Source: Gammaproteobacteria bacterium
GTDB taxonomy: Bacteria; Pseudomonadota; Gammaproteobacteria; Legionellales; Legionellaceae
Reading direction: 5' to 3'
NCBI GenBank assembly: GCA_030147855.1
Contig: JASBUO010000041.1
Location: 21,843-85,842 of the forward strand
DNA length: 64,000 nucleotides
Under the pieces are notes generated by a model. The model was not told the origin of the DNA. It ran no database searches and worked only from the letters and a program-made list of their open reading frames with translations. Positions 28,332 to 37,598 of this stretch are shown here, in pieces (positions within the stretch are counted from its first letter, which is position 1; the number at the start of each line of letters is the position of its first letter). The position numbers and the translations under genes were made by a program.

Positions 28332-28890
28332 CCTTAAACTCCATCGGTGGGAGCTTTTGTTTCGATGACAACAAGGAGCGCATGTTCGATAAATCGGTGA
28401 GTCTGATGTCTGCATCAGAAGAAAGCGTTGCTGTGTCAGCTGCTTTTACATGGGCTGAGAATAAAGTTTCTACGTCTTTGCTTTTAAGCCACCAACCTAA
28501 AACAGCCACCAAAACAACGAGCGCAAAAAAACCAGCACCCCATCGCGCCCAATGCTCTGTCCGGTTTGTTTGCTTACGACTTTGCCACAACGTACGTTCA
28601 GATGATGTTTCGTCCTCGTGGTAAACTTGATGAAACAGCTCAAGTAAAGGCACTGAGTCTACCTCTAGTAAATTTGCATAAGCACGCAAATAACCCTTAA
28701 TAAACACCGACTCAGGCATTTCTTCATAGGCATCTGCTTCTAATAGTTCAATCACACGCACCCGCAAATGTAACTTACTCGCAACATATTCGATGCTATG
28801 CCCGCTTTTCTCTCGCATCGATGCAAGCTTTGCACCAGGTCTATCGGTCCAAGACGTTTCATCTGGGTCTAGGGTTGTTGTTGTATTCAT
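28324..28890 (-). CDS. rodZ: Short RodZ-like cytoskeletal anchor
   Basis: Protein of 188 residues. An N-terminal helix-turn-helix domain of RodZ type (about 20-85, GAKLASMREKSGHSIEYVASKL..LEADAYEEMPESVFIKGYLRAYANLL) binds MreB. One transmembrane helix (about 116-135) follows. The periplasmic part is only about 50 residues and lacks the beta domain of full-length RodZ (about 330 residues in E. coli). This is a truncated but intact-looking form, since the frame runs into a coupled hisS start. RodZ positions the elongasome that includes the RodA/PBP2 pair encoded at 43.8-46.8 kb. Confidence 0.9.
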   Translation of the reverse strand: MNTTTTLDPDETSWTDRPGAKLASMREKSGHSIEYVASKLHLRVRVIELLEADAYEEMPESVFIKGYLRAYANLLEVDSVPLLELFHQVYHEDETSSERTLWQSRKQTNRTEHWARWGAGFFALVVLVAVLGWWLKSKDVETLFSAHVKAADTATLSSDADIRLTDLSNMRSLLSSKQKLPPMEFKDE

Positions 28891-28957
28891 TCACATACTC
28901 CCAAAGAAGATGGTGTGAGGCATTATAACCGCGAAGCGCCCCATCTGGATATACCTT

Positions 28958-30094
28958 TTATGAGGCTTCCCGCTTTGCCTTATCAAAGTGCAAAGTTTGC
29001 CAACGCAATGCACGACGAGTTTTGTCAGTCACTTTGCCTGCTAACTGCCCACACGCAGCGTCAATATCATCCCCACGAGTTTTGCGAGTAATGGTATTAA
29101 TACCTTTTGCGATTAATCTATCTCGAAAAGCAAAAATGGCCTTTTGAGAGGAACGTGTATACTGCGTCATTGGAAATGGATTAAATGGTATTAAATTCAC
29201 TTTTGCAGGTACATCGCGCAACAAACGAATGAGCTCATCTGCGTGTTCAAGTGTATCATTCACGCCCGCTAACATCACATACTCAAACGTCACCACACGC
29301 TTATCAGTAAAATAAGTGCGACATACATCCATCAGCTCCGCTAAAGGATATTTTTTATTCAGCGGCACAAGCTCATTGCGTAGAGCATCATTCGGTGCAT
29401 GTAGCGATACTGCAAGTGATACATCACTGTGTTCACGCAACCGCTTCATATCTGGAATAACGCCTGAGGTACTCAGTGTAACACGACGTTTGGACAAACC
29501 ATACGCACAGTCGTCCATCATTAAATTCATCGCCTTAACCACTGCATCAAAATTAAGCAACGGCTCTCCCATGCCCATCATCACCACATTCGTAACCCGT
29601 TGATGATGTATATCTTCATCACGCCTTAAAGCGTGTACAGCAAGCCACATCTGGCCGATAATTTCAGCTGTTGTTAGGTTACGATTAAATCCTTGCTTTG
29701 CCGTCGAGCAAAAACTGCAATTGAGTGCGCAACCCACTTGAGATGACACACACAACGTCCCGCGACTCACTTCAGGAATAAAAACTGTCTCAATTGAGTT
29801 GCCACAAGAGAGCTTAATTAACCACTTACGAGTACCATCACTCGACTTTTGGCACGTGATAACCTCTGGCAGCTCAAGCGTTGCTTTTTCTTTCAGTAGC
29901 GCACGCAGCGACTTACTCAAGTTCGTCATCGTATCTACATCAAGACAGCCTTCTTGATGTATCCACTTCGTTACTTGTTTTGCACGATAAGGTTTCTCAC
30001 CCAAGGTTTCAAAAAAGGCCCGTAGGCCTTTTTCATCAAAGTCAAGTAAGTTTACCTTTGAGGGTGTTTGTTCAGCCACGTCGGCAAAGCTCAT
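28958..30094 (-). CDS. rlmN: 23S rRNA A2503/tRNA A37 C2-methyltransferase
   Basis: Radical-SAM enzyme of 378 residues. The cluster motif is CALNCSFC, and the family features [34 protein letters not shown] and the C-terminal [14 protein letters not shown], with the second catalytic Cys in the last, are present. It methylates A2503 of 23S rRNA and A37 of some tRNAs. ATG 30094 gives the expected N-terminus (MSFADVAEQ) and overlaps the ndk stop by 23 bases; a frame of 45 more codons upstream is out of family. Ndk-rlmN is a standard pair. Confidence 0.95.
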   Translation of the reverse strand: MSFADVAEQTPSKVNLLDFDEKGLRAFFETLGEKPYRAKQVTKWIHQEGCLDVDTMTNLSKSLRALLKEKATLELPEVITCQKSSDGTRKWLIKLSCGNSIETVFIPEVSRGTLCVSSQVGCALNCSFCSTAKQGFNRNLTTAEIIGQMWLAVHALRRDEDIHHQRVTNVVMMGMGEPLLNFDAVVKAMNLMMDDCAYGLSKRRVTLSTSGVIPDMKRLREHSDVSLAVSLHAPNDALRNELVPLNKKYPLAELMDVCRTYFTDKRVVTFEYVMLAGVNDTLEHADELIRLLRDVPAKVNLIPFNPFPMTQYTRSSQKAIFAFRDRLIAKGINTITRKTRGDDIDAACGQLAGKVTDKTRRALRWQTLHFDKAKREAS

Positions 30095-30500
30095 CTTCTG
30101 TAAAGAAAAATGCCACTTCTTCACGTGCTGTATCAGCCCCATCTGAACCATGAACTGCATTTGCGTCAATACTATCTGCGAAGTTTGCACGAATCGTGCC
30201 AGGAGCTGCTTCTTTAGGATTGGTTGCACCCATAATATCGCGGTGCTTTAAAATTGCATTATCTCCTTCTAAGGCTTGTACCATCACAGGGCCTGAAATC
30301 ATGAAGTTCACTAAGTCGTTAAAGAATGGACGCTCTTTGTGTACCGCATAAAATGCTTCGGCTTGCTCACGTGATAACCGTAGCATTTTTGCTGCTACAA
30401 TGTTAAGGCCTGCTTCTTCAAACTGCGTGTAAATCTTCCCAATGACTGATTTTGCAATCGCATCTGGTTTAATAATTGACAACGTTAATTCTTTTGACAT
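30072..30500 (-). CDS. ndk: Nucleoside diphosphate kinase
   Basis: Protein of 142 residues. [15 protein letters not shown] at the start and the active-site HGSDG ([22 protein letters not shown], catalytic His in VHGSD) are diagnostic. It transfers the gamma-phosphate of ATP to NDPs and thereby balances NTP and dNTP pools. I chose ATG 30500 because GGAG lies seven bases upstream and the protein starts [11 protein letters not shown]; an earlier in-frame start is not needed. Its 3' end overlaps rlmN, so both are probably in one transcript. Confidence 0.97.
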   Translation of the reverse strand: MSKELTLSIIKPDAIAKSVIGKIYTQFEEAGLNIVAAKMLRLSREQAEAFYAVHKERPFFNDLVNFMISGPVMVQALEGDNAILKHRDIMGATNPKEAAPGTIRANFADSIDANAVHGSDGADTAREEVAFFFTEDELCRRG

Positions 30501-30678
30501 AGTTACTCCACACACTAAAATTTATTAAAATTTTACAAATAGCTCAAAATCCATAAGAAGCGCGCATTATACACGAATCAGGTATCATTAGGCCAACTTT
30601 TCTAACACTTCTCCTAAAAGAATACAAAAAGCGGTCTATAATTAGGTGTACCAATGACTTTGTAAGCGAGTTTGAGAG

Positions 30679-30966
30679 ATGGCCATATTAGATCCGCGGC
30701 GCATTTTGTTTTTCGAAACTTCAGAAGAAAATATACCCGATGATCTCGTTGAACGTACCATTAAACACATTGATACCATTAACCAAATACAACACAACGA
30801 CTTCGAAAAACGCATTCAAACATCACTGGTGTTGCTTGAACTATCGAAAGAATACCCTCAGGCCATACAAGAGCAAATTGCAGCTGAAATCGATGTATTT
30901 CTACAAGCCATTCAAGACGACCAGGAAGATTACGGCGCTCAAGACCTTAGTTCGCTAAGCCTTTAA
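30679..30966 (+). CDS. Small acidic hypothetical protein
   Basis: Protein of 95 residues, acidic, mostly helical by appearance (QIQHNDFEKRIQTSLVLLELSKEYPQAIQEQIAAEIDVFLQAIQDDQEDYGAQD). I do not recognise the family. The ATG has GAGAG just before it, and a TATAAT -10 box at 30637-30642 lies 37 bases upstream, which supports expression. The 3' end overlaps the end of the convergent pyrD gene by about 20 bases. No membrane segment or signal peptide. The function is unknown. Confidence 0.6.
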   Translation: MAILDPRRILFFETSEENIPDDLVERTIKHIDTINQIQHNDFEKRIQTSLVLLELSKEYPQAIQEQIAAEIDVFLQAIQDDQEDYGAQDLSSLSL

Positions 30967-31945
30967 CAATATCCCTAATTAAGCGCGGCCCCTCATACAC
31001 CAAGCCTGAATACAGCTGAAGCAATGAGGCGCCCGCCCGAATACGCGCCCGAGCTTCATCAGCACTATCAATACCACCCGACGCAATCAGTGCTAAGTCG
31101 TTACCTACTACAGCCCTCGCAAGCTTTAAACATGCCATTGCACGTGCCGCAAGCGGTCTACCACTTGCCCCACCTAAAGATTGCTCAAATTGTGTACCTC
31201 TAAAAGCCACACGCGAAACAGTGGTGTTAGTTAAAATCATGCCATCTAGGCCTTGTTCCACTAAGCACTGAGCCATACCTCGAATCGACTCATCCGGCTC
31301 ATCAGGAGAAACCTTCACTGCAAAGGGTATATACCGCCCATGCTCATCCGAAAGTCTTTTACGCGCTTCAATAAACTGTGCCATTAAAGCAGCGAAACGA
31401 CTTTTATGCTGTAAGTCACGAAGACCTGGTGTGTTGGGCGACGAAATATTAATTGCGATATAGTCAGCATGCGCATACACGCGCTTTAGACAATATTCAT
31501 AGTCAAGCCACACACGCTCAGTTGGTGTGCTCATATTAGGTACAATACTCACACCAAGCACCCCATCAAAATGCGTTTGCTGGATACGCTCAACAAAGGC
31601 ATCTACTCCTTCATTATTAAAACCCATCCGGTTGATGAGTGCATGCAATTTCGGTGCACGAAACATGCGTGGCTTAGCGTGACCTGGCTGTGCTTTTGGC
31701 GTAACCGTGCCTGCTTCAAGAAAAGCACACCCAAGCTTTGATAAAGGCTCTAAATATTTCCCATCTTTATCAAATCCTGCAGCAAGTCCAACAGGATGCT
31801 TAAAGTTTAATCCCATCACTTTAACAGGATGCTTCCCCGGCAGTTTAAAGCAAAAATCTGGTGTATACCGCAACATTTTTAAGGTGGTTTCATGCGTCCA
31901 CTCTGCATCGAAATACCCTGCTACACTTCGAAAAATGCTGTACAC
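30947..31945 (-). CDS. pyrD: Dihydroorotate dehydrogenase, class 2
   Basis: Protein of 332 residues. Short N-terminal helices for membrane/quinone contact lead to the TIM barrel. Signature parts: LGCAFLEAGTVTPKAQPGH, NRMGFNNEGVD, INISSPNTPGLRDLQ with the catalytic Ser, and an FMN-phosphate segment near LIASGGIDSADEARARIRAGASLLQLYSGLVYEGP. It oxidises dihydroorotate to orotate in pyrimidine synthesis with electrons to ubiquinone. The start is close to the family norm (E. coli 336). Convergent with the small acidic gene. Confidence 0.96.
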   Translation of the reverse strand: MYSIFRSVAGYFDAEWTHETTLKMLRYTPDFCFKLPGKHPVKVMGLNFKHPVGLAAGFDKDGKYLEPLSKLGCAFLEAGTVTPKAQPGHAKPRMFRAPKLHALINRMGFNNEGVDAFVERIQQTHFDGVLGVSIVPNMSTPTERVWLDYEYCLKRVYAHADYIAINISSPNTPGLRDLQHKSRFAALMAQFIEARKRLSDEHGRYIPFAVKVSPDEPDESIRGMAQCLVEQGLDGMILTNTTVSRVAFRGTQFEQSLGGASGRPLAARAMACLKLARAVVGNDLALIASGGIDSADEARARIRAGASLLQLYSGLVYEGPRLIRDIVKGLAN

Positions 31946-32026
31946 CCCTCACTCCTTAAAAAAAACACTATATGTGTGTTATATTATCGCGTTTCATCTA
32001 TTAAAAACCATCATGAGGAAATATTT

Positions 32027-32725
32027 ATGCACGCTTACACCGTCGCATCATGTTATCTATTTACACCCCTTGAGAAGCTCGATGCACTCAAATCCATTTT
32101 TTTAAAAGCCATGAAGCGCCACGATATTTTAGGCACCTTTATTTTAGCTTCAGAAGGCTTAAATGCAGGGTTTGCTGGCACCCCCGAAAATATGCGTGCT
32201 TTTTATAAGTTCTTAACTGCTGAGGCACGTTTCGCACCTTTAAAATTTAAGGAAACCTATACAGACATCATGCCCTTTGAACGTAGAAAAGTGAAACTGC
32301 GTGAAGAAATCGTTACTCTAGGTGTGCCAGGCATTACCGCTCTTAAAACACACGAAACCCACCTCTCGCCTGAAGCATGGAATGAACTCCTAGACGATCC
32401 CGATGTGCTGGTCATTGATGCACGTAATGACTATGAATTTGCGCTGGGAAAATTTAAGGGGGCTATCGATCCAAACATTAAAACATTTCGCGATTTTCCT
32501 GAGTACATTAAAAAAAATCTACTCGATAAAAAGAAAACTAAACTTGCAACCTACTGTACCGGTGGCATTCGCTGTGAAAAATCAACCGCTTACTTCCAAA
32601 GCCTCGGATTTGAAAAGGTGTATCAGTTAGACGGTGGCATTTTAAATTATATCGACAAAATGCCTACAGAAAAGTCTTACTGGGAAGGCGAGTGTTTTGT
32701 GTTTGACGACAGGGTTGCAGTTTGA
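32027..32725 (+). CDS. trhO: tRNA uridine-34 hydroxylase TrhO (rhodanese domain)
   Basis: Protein of 232 residues. An N-terminal domain precedes a rhodanese domain with the active-site loop ATYCTGGIRCEKST (Cys in YCTGG) and LDGGILNYID. The family (formerly YceA) hydroxylates uridine at the wobble position of tRNA to ho5U using O2. I chose ATG 32027 with GAGGAAA before it; the frame goes 45 codons further up but there overlaps pyrD and lacks family character. TATATTAT about 48 bases upstream is a plausible -10. Lies alone between divergent pyrD and convergent galE. Confidence 0.92.
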   Translation: MHAYTVASCYLFTPLEKLDALKSIFLKAMKRHDILGTFILASEGLNAGFAGTPENMRAFYKFLTAEARFAPLKFKETYTDIMPFERRKVKLREEIVTLGVPGITALKTHETHLSPEAWNELLDDPDVLVIDARNDYEFALGKFKGAIDPNIKTFRDFPEYIKKNLLDKKKTKLATYCTGGIRCEKSTAYFQSLGFEKVYQLDGGILNYIDKMPTEKSYWEGECFVFDDRVAV

Positions 32726-32767
32726 GCACAATAGCATAGTAGCATTTCTACGAACATAAGGCCCTCA

Positions 32768-33766
32768 CTATACACCCCAGACATCCCCAACAATCCTATC
32801 TAAATCGTGCGTTGGCTTCCATCCAAGTATCTGCAACGCACGTGTTGTATCAGCATACACCGCCATTAAGTCTCCTGGACGACGAGGCTCATCTTGCATG
32901 GGTATTTGAACACCATTCACCGTCTCAAATCGCTCGACCATTTCAAGCACAGTATATCCTTTACCATTTCCCAAATTAAACACATGAAATCCTGCTTGTT
33001 TATCCATAAAATAAAGTGCTTGAAGATGTGCATCTACCAAATCAACCACATGAATATAATCCCGAATAGCTGTGCCATCACGCGTCTCATAATCTCGTCC
33101 ATATACCGATAAATAGGCCTTTTCCCCCCGCGCCACTTTTAAAATGGCTGATAGCAAACTCTTGTCTTTATCCGCTAGTAAAACGGACGTAAGCACACCA
33201 GAGCTATCAGCCCCTGCCACATTAAAATAGCGTAATGCAACCGCGCGTAAGTCAGGGTAAGCTGCTATGCCATCAGATAATATTGTTTCTGCCATATGCT
33301 TGCTTTTGCCATAAGGCGTTGCTGATTGAACTGGGCTGTCTTCACGGCAAGGCTGCTTTGCATCAGGCGAATATACAGCTGCCGTTGATGAAAAAACGAT
33401 GCGATAGACGCCTGCGTCATAAGCTTCTTGAAATAAATTCAAACTCGCACCCACATTGTTTTCATAATAAATAAATGGTGCATCAAGAGAACCAGATGCA
33501 TCTTTTACTGCAGCAAAATGTACAATGCCGTCAATCTTTTTGTGCTGCCTAAATAAGTCATGAGTTGCAGCACGATCGCATAAATCAATGGAGACAAATT
33601 CCACCCTATCTGGGCTTTTCGCATGTGTTACAATAGTATCTAACACTGCTTTAGATGCATCGGTTGCTACATTATCCAGCAGCAATAGCGTGTGTTCCTC
33701 TGCCAGCGCCCTCAAGCAAAAATGACTCCCAATATAACCTAAAGCACCCGTCACAAGTACATGCAT
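32768..33766 (-). CDS. galE: UDP-glucose 4-epimerase
   Basis: Extended short-chain dehydrogenase of 332 residues. The NAD-binding motif is TGALGYIGSH, the catalytic residues are in SSTAAVY and PYGKSKHMAE (Tyr-x3-Lys), and RDGTAIRDYIHVVDLVDAH with LRYFNVAGADSSG are GalE features. It interconverts UDP-glucose and UDP-galactose. It is the last gene of the four-gene polysaccharide operon, 22 bases after the membrane-fusion protein, so it likely supplies UDP-galactose to the GT2 synthase. GalE may also serve lipopolysaccharide. Confidence 0.93.
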   Translation of the reverse strand: MHVLVTGALGYIGSHFCLRALAEEHTLLLLDNVATDASKAVLDTIVTHAKSPDRVEFVSIDLCDRAATHDLFRQHKKIDGIVHFAAVKDASGSLDAPFIYYENNVGASLNLFQEAYDAGVYRIVFSSTAAVYSPDAKQPCREDSPVQSATPYGKSKHMAETILSDGIAAYPDLRAVALRYFNVAGADSSGVLTSVLLADKDKSLLSAILKVARGEKAYLSVYGRDYETRDGTAIRDYIHVVDLVDAHLQALYFMDKQAGFHVFNLGNGKGYTVLEMVERFETVNGVQIPMQDEPRRPGDLMAVYADTTRALQILGWKPTHDLDRIVGDVWGV

Positions 33767-33788
33767 ATGCTCATTTCCTTATTGAAAA

Positions 33789-34826
33789 TCAATTAATGGT
33801 GACTTCTACAGGTAAACCAAATACACGATATTTTTTTGGTAGCTCTTCTTGAAAATGGATAATTGCAATTAGTTTATTTTCGCGAGTTGCCAGTGGATTT
33901 TGAAAGGTTAGCGGTGTTTTATCAGCATAATTAGGTACATTTACTACTTCCCCTTTCACGGTAAAGTTATCAGGAAACGTCATTGTGACTGATATACCTG
34001 GATGTATCTCTTCTGCTTCTTTCGGATCGATAAATGCAACCACATGCAAATTGTTTTTAGTGACAATATCAATGATGTCTTGTCCTGCCGGTAAAAACTC
34101 ACCAGGATGAATATCGATTTGTTTGACGGCACCTTTTGCAGGCGATTTAATAGCAAAATACTGCTTTTTAATCTCAGCTCGTTGAATCTTATTATTCACT
34201 TCCTCTAGTTTACGCTTATAGTTCACTTCTATCATCAGATCATTTTCCAAAATAACCTGTTTAATTTGGTGCTTTAATTGAGAATAGGCCTCTTTTGCTG
34301 CAATCACATTTTTGCGAGCTTGTTCAAGTTCAAGTGCTGCAATATGCCCACGAGCCCTATAATAGTTAGCAAACTTCTCGTAAACCAACTGGCTTGATTT
34401 AATGTCGTTCTCAAGAACCGCCAAATGTGCTTTGAGTGATTCCGTAGACTGATTGTTAATATGCGAAATTTGCTCATCAATACGCTTTTTTTCTTGCTTT
34501 AAATAGACAAGCTCTGCATCTAGGTCGGGCGATTTAAATTGCAATAACGCCTGATCTTTCTCTACATGCTCTCCTTCTTTGACAAATAAGGTTTCAACAT
34601 ACCCTGCGTCTGGCGCTCGAATTCTTACTGTATCAAATACCACAACCCCCTGAAATTCAGCAAAAACCGTTTCATCCAGCAACATATACATCAAATAAAT
34701 TAAGGGAATACTAATTAAGCCCACAATCATAAACCAACGCAGTTTAGGTGGGGTACGTTTACCCTGACCGTAATCCTTTACAGTCGCTTTCTCATCTAAT
34801 TTTTTAGGCCTTAAATTAATTGCCAT
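33789..34826 (-). CDS. HlyD/EmrA-type membrane-fusion protein of the polysaccharide operon
   Basis: Protein of 345 residues. About 30 cytoplasmic residues, a transmembrane helix (about 31-51, LRWFMIVGLISIPLIYLMYML) and a periplasmic part. A biotinyl-lipoyl half (VRIRAPDAGYVETLFVKEGEHVEKDQALLQF), a long coiled-coil hairpin (about 115-215) and a second lipoyl half (IKSPAKGAVKQIDIHPGEFLPAGQDIID) follow. No ABC or MFS partner gene is present nearby. Instead it is directly downstream of a processive glycosyltransferase, like Alg44 behind Alg8, so it probably guides the polymer through the periplasm (inference). Twenty bases separate it from the GT2 gene. Confidence 0.88.
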   Translation of the reverse strand: MAINLRPKKLDEKATVKDYGQGKRTPPKLRWFMIVGLISIPLIYLMYMLLDETVFAEFQGVVVFDTVRIRAPDAGYVETLFVKEGEHVEKDQALLQFKSPDLDAELVYLKQEKKRIDEQISHINNQSTESLKAHLAVLENDIKSSQLVYEKFANYYRARGHIAALELEQARKNVIAAKEAYSQLKHQIKQVILENDLMIEVNYKRKLEEVNNKIQRAEIKKQYFAIKSPAKGAVKQIDIHPGEFLPAGQDIIDIVTKNNLHVVAFIDPKEAEEIHPGISVTMTFPDNFTVKGEVVNVPNYADKTPLTFQNPLATRENKLIAIIHFQEELPKKYRVFGLPVEVTIN

Positions 34827-34845
34827 TTATAGATTACCTACAAAA

Positions 34846-36174
34846 TCATTTAGTTTTTCGAATCACCCACCAAGGCGCCATTGATGAGTCTTGATGCCCC
34901 TTAAAGATAATTTCATTCATAATAAAAAAGAAAGCCATAAACCGCATAATCAGATTATATCCGGGATTTAAAATAAGCCACCCCAAAAAACGGCTATCAT
35001 CTTTGGGACGCTCTGAAACAAGTAATAAAAACAAAAGAAACATCACAACTGTTACAAGTAAATAATAACCATATAACATAATAAACATGGCTAAAATCGC
35101 GTGCAGCGGGAATTGTATAAAAATAAGTGTCGTGTAGCACAAAACAACAAACGGTAAAATCAACTGAAAATATAAGCCGTACCACACAATAAAAACCAAC
35201 TTCTTAAATGACAGCAACTTTGTGCTAAAAAGTCGCCAATGGCGTGTCACGTAAATGTAGTACAAATCACCATCCCATCGCACTCGCTGCTTTAAAAGCC
35301 CCATAAATGTACTCGGTGACTCTGTCCACGACACCGCATAGGGTTCGTGAATCATTTTAAGCCATGGATAGCGGCTTAAATAACTGTGCATGCGCAGTGT
35401 CATGTCCAAGTCTTCTGCTGTCCCATTAAGCCACCCCCCAATTTGCTTCACAAATGAGGTTCTGAAAACACCAAATGCCCCTGATATATTATTAACAACC
35501 CCAAGCTCCGTTAACCCAAAACGGGCTAACTGGATACTCATCATATATTCCAGAGCTTGCATCCGCGTTGTTAAAGAATCAAACTGATTCCTAACTCGCA
35601 CAGCGCCTGATACCACAACTACGTGCGGGTCTCTAAAATGTTTTGCGGCATGTGCAATGGTTGTATTGTCCATCGAAGTATCTGCATCCATCATCACAAT
35701 CATTTCACCTCTTGCTACCCTAAGTCCTAAATTCATTGAACTGGCATGCCCACCTCGCGCCATCTTCTTGATAATTTTAAATTTTCTATCGACACCATTA
35801 TGAAATTTTTTGGCGATGTTTTCAGCAAGCTTTACTGTTTTTTGGTTCTCTGCTGCATTATCAACAATGATTAAAACTTCAATCACACCTTCATAAATTT
35901 GTTCGCCAATGGACTGAAATGTAACCAATAACTCATCGTATGTTTCATTGTATGCAGTCACCACAATACTGACTAAAGGGGTATACACTTCCCTAAACCC
36001 TTTTTGCTTATGTAATGAGAGCCAACCTTTGATACTATATGCGGCGGTAAACATATAAAACGGCATTTCTAAGAACAGTACAAACGGAAAATAATATAAA
36101 AAAAGATTAATAATCTTGCCTGATTTCAAAATAGAAACAACGTAATGTTCAATACCGTATACTATGTCAATCAT
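34846..36174 (-). CDS. Processive family-2 glycosyltransferase (polysaccharide synthase)
   Basis: Protein of 442 residues. Two N-terminal helices (about 20-45), a cytoplasmic GT-A domain and four or so C-terminal helices (about 315-420) give the layout of cellulose/alginate/hyaluronan synthases. Catalytic features are present: a DxD-like MDADTS (163-165), a TED (AEDLDM, 254-255) and the product-holding QRVRW (296-300). GG at AxGGHASSMN marks nucleotide-sugar binding. It polymerises sugar from a UDP-donor and extrudes it through its own channel. No PilZ domain is present in this protein. Starts 4 bases inside the regulator gene's end (ATGA). Confidence 0.9.
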   Translation of the reverse strand: MIDIVYGIEHYVVSILKSGKIINLFLYYFPFVLFLEMPFYMFTAAYSIKGWLSLHKQKGFREVYTPLVSIVVTAYNETYDELLVTFQSIGEQIYEGVIEVLIIVDNAAENQKTVKLAENIAKKFHNGVDRKFKIIKKMARGGHASSMNLGLRVARGEMIVMMDADTSMDNTTIAHAAKHFRDPHVVVVSGAVRVRNQFDSLTTRMQALEYMMSIQLARFGLTELGVVNNISGAFGVFRTSFVKQIGGWLNGTAEDLDMTLRMHSYLSRYPWLKMIHEPYAVSWTESPSTFMGLLKQRVRWDGDLYYIYVTRHWRLFSTKLLSFKKLVFIVWYGLYFQLILPFVVLCYTTLIFIQFPLHAILAMFIMLYGYYLLVTVVMFLLFLLLVSERPKDDSRFLGWLILNPGYNLIMRFMAFFFIMNEIIFKGHQDSSMAPWWVIRKTK

Positions 36175-37556
36175 GCGCTAACTCGATTTAACATTTCATT
36201 GACTAATAAATCTTTATCTAGTTCACTTTCGAGAATCTCCGCAGACGATAAAAAACCAAATTTAATCTGTAACGTCGGGGCATCTGGCAATGCATTCTTA
36301 TCAAAGTGCTCAATTCGCTCTTGAATCACTTGGATATGATCAAGGTTTGTCATGGTTAATAAACAAAATAATTTATCATCTTCAACACTTATTAGGTCTG
36401 TTTTCCTGAATAAACTACGTGCATTTTCATAAAACAATACTAACTGTTGCTCTGTTTTTAAAAAGCCAACTTCTTTAATCAGCTCATTAATATTTTCAAC
36501 AAAAATAACACCTGCTACAAACTCTATTTCTGAGTGTCTTTGAGAAACACGTACTTGCCACTGAACAATAAGCTCCCATAAGTCAAAGTTAATTAGCTCA
36601 AAAAATGCACCCAAATCGAGCGCTAATTTTTGTAATTGATTTTTCGCAAACTCCGCCCCTTTTTGCGTTAATTGAAAGGCGTTCAGTTTTCTAGTATTCA
36701 AGTCCTCAGGCTTACCCATGTCATTACATACCAAGCACATACATAAGGTGTTCGGTTCAAAAAAACGATGCTGGCATTTTTCGCAAATTTTATCTTCAAG
36801 TGGCTTATCGTAATCGATACCAATATGCTTCAAAACGGTCTGACAGCGCGCACACACAAGCTCCTGATGCCGCAAAAATTCTTTAACGGGGCCAACATTA
36901 CCGCAAGTAAAACAATGCACAAATGGCTCTATATGCAAATCAACCGAATCGCAGTTTGGGCAGCAGTTTTTAAAATTTAAAAGCCCCCCTTCACACTTGG
37001 GGCACACTTGCAACTCACTCACAGCCTCAACCGGCTCTAAATATTCACGTTTTACCAAACCATTTAAAACATACCAATGATCGTTTGCAGAGCCTTCAAG
37101 GCTCAACGCCGCAACAAGCGGATAAGTAAATCCATAGGGATTTTGACAAGTCATTTTGGGAAGAAGTTGTAGGTCTTTACGTGCAAATAAAAAGCGACAA
37201 ATAAACACATTAATATCTTGTCTTTCTACGTGCGCCCCATCATTTTTTTCACAGGCTTCAATACGTTCTCGAATTTGTTTTGCCTCTCCATAGGATCGCT
37301 CTTGAAACACACCATCTAAAAGCAACTCATACGCATCAGGAATCGTATCCCAAGCATAAAAAGCCGTATAACGATAGGCAGGTGTTTGACGTAATTGCAT
37401 CACCGAATCAAGATGAATACCATCATCAAAATCAAAAATAACTAAAAGACAGCCCGCATCAGGTAATTGCTCTATGGTTTCAACTTGAAGCAGCCTTTCG
37501 TCTAAAGAATCGAGTTTTCTTTGGCTCAGCAAATATCCCTTTGCGTCCATCAGCAA
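36171..37556 (-). CDS. Zinc-ribbon and degenerate-GGDEF regulator (TackOD1-like)
   Basis: Protein of 461 residues with no membrane segment. Residues 1-120 look like a decayed receiver fold. Six Cys-x2-Cys pairs lie between 185 and 277 (185/188, 199/202, 215/218, 235/238, 258/261, 274/277), enough for three zinc ribbons, matching the TackOD1 output-domain family. Residues 300-461 resemble a GGDEF domain with no active site: RKTDLISVEDDKLF stands where RxxDxxxRxGGDEF is expected. It heads the polysaccharide operon, overlapping the GT2 gene by four bases, so it likely gates synthesis by binding a nucleotide or a protein. The start is TTG 37556 (AGAGG five bases before), or ATG 37550. Confidence 0.75.
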   Translation of the reverse strand: MLMDAKGYLLSQRKLDSLDERLLQVETIEQLPDAGCLLVIFDFDDGIHLDSVMQLRQTPAYRYTAFYAWDTIPDAYELLLDGVFQERSYGEAKQIRERIEACEKNDGAHVERQDINVFICRFLFARKDLQLLPKMTCQNPYGFTYPLVAALSLEGSANDHWYVLNGLVKREYLEPVEAVSELQVCPKCEGGLLNFKNCCPNCDSVDLHIEPFVHCFTCGNVGPVKEFLRHQELVCARCQTVLKHIGIDYDKPLEDKICEKCQHRFFEPNTLCMCLVCNDMGKPEDLNTRKLNAFQLTQKGAEFAKNQLQKLALDLGAFFELINFDLWELIVQWQVRVSQRHSEIEFVAGVIFVENINELIKEVGFLKTEQQLVLFYENARSLFRKTDLISVEDDKLFCLLTMTNLDHIQVIQERIEHFDKNALPDAPTLQIKFGFLSSAEILESELDKDLLVNEMLNRVSA

Positions 37557-37598
37557 AACATCCTCTTGTATGCGCGTTAAGTTAAGTATAACGAGGAT

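Noticed and set aside
28332-28415. 28-codon extension of hisS
   Set aside because: ATG 28331 has a good ribosome site and the standard HisRS start; the extension lies fully inside rodZ.
30095-30229. 45-codon extension of rlmN into ndk
   Set aside because: It would run through ndk in another frame and matches no RlmN N-terminus.
31892-32026. 45-codon extension of trhO
   Set aside because: It overlaps pyrD and lacks family character; ATG 32027 has GAGGAAA in front.
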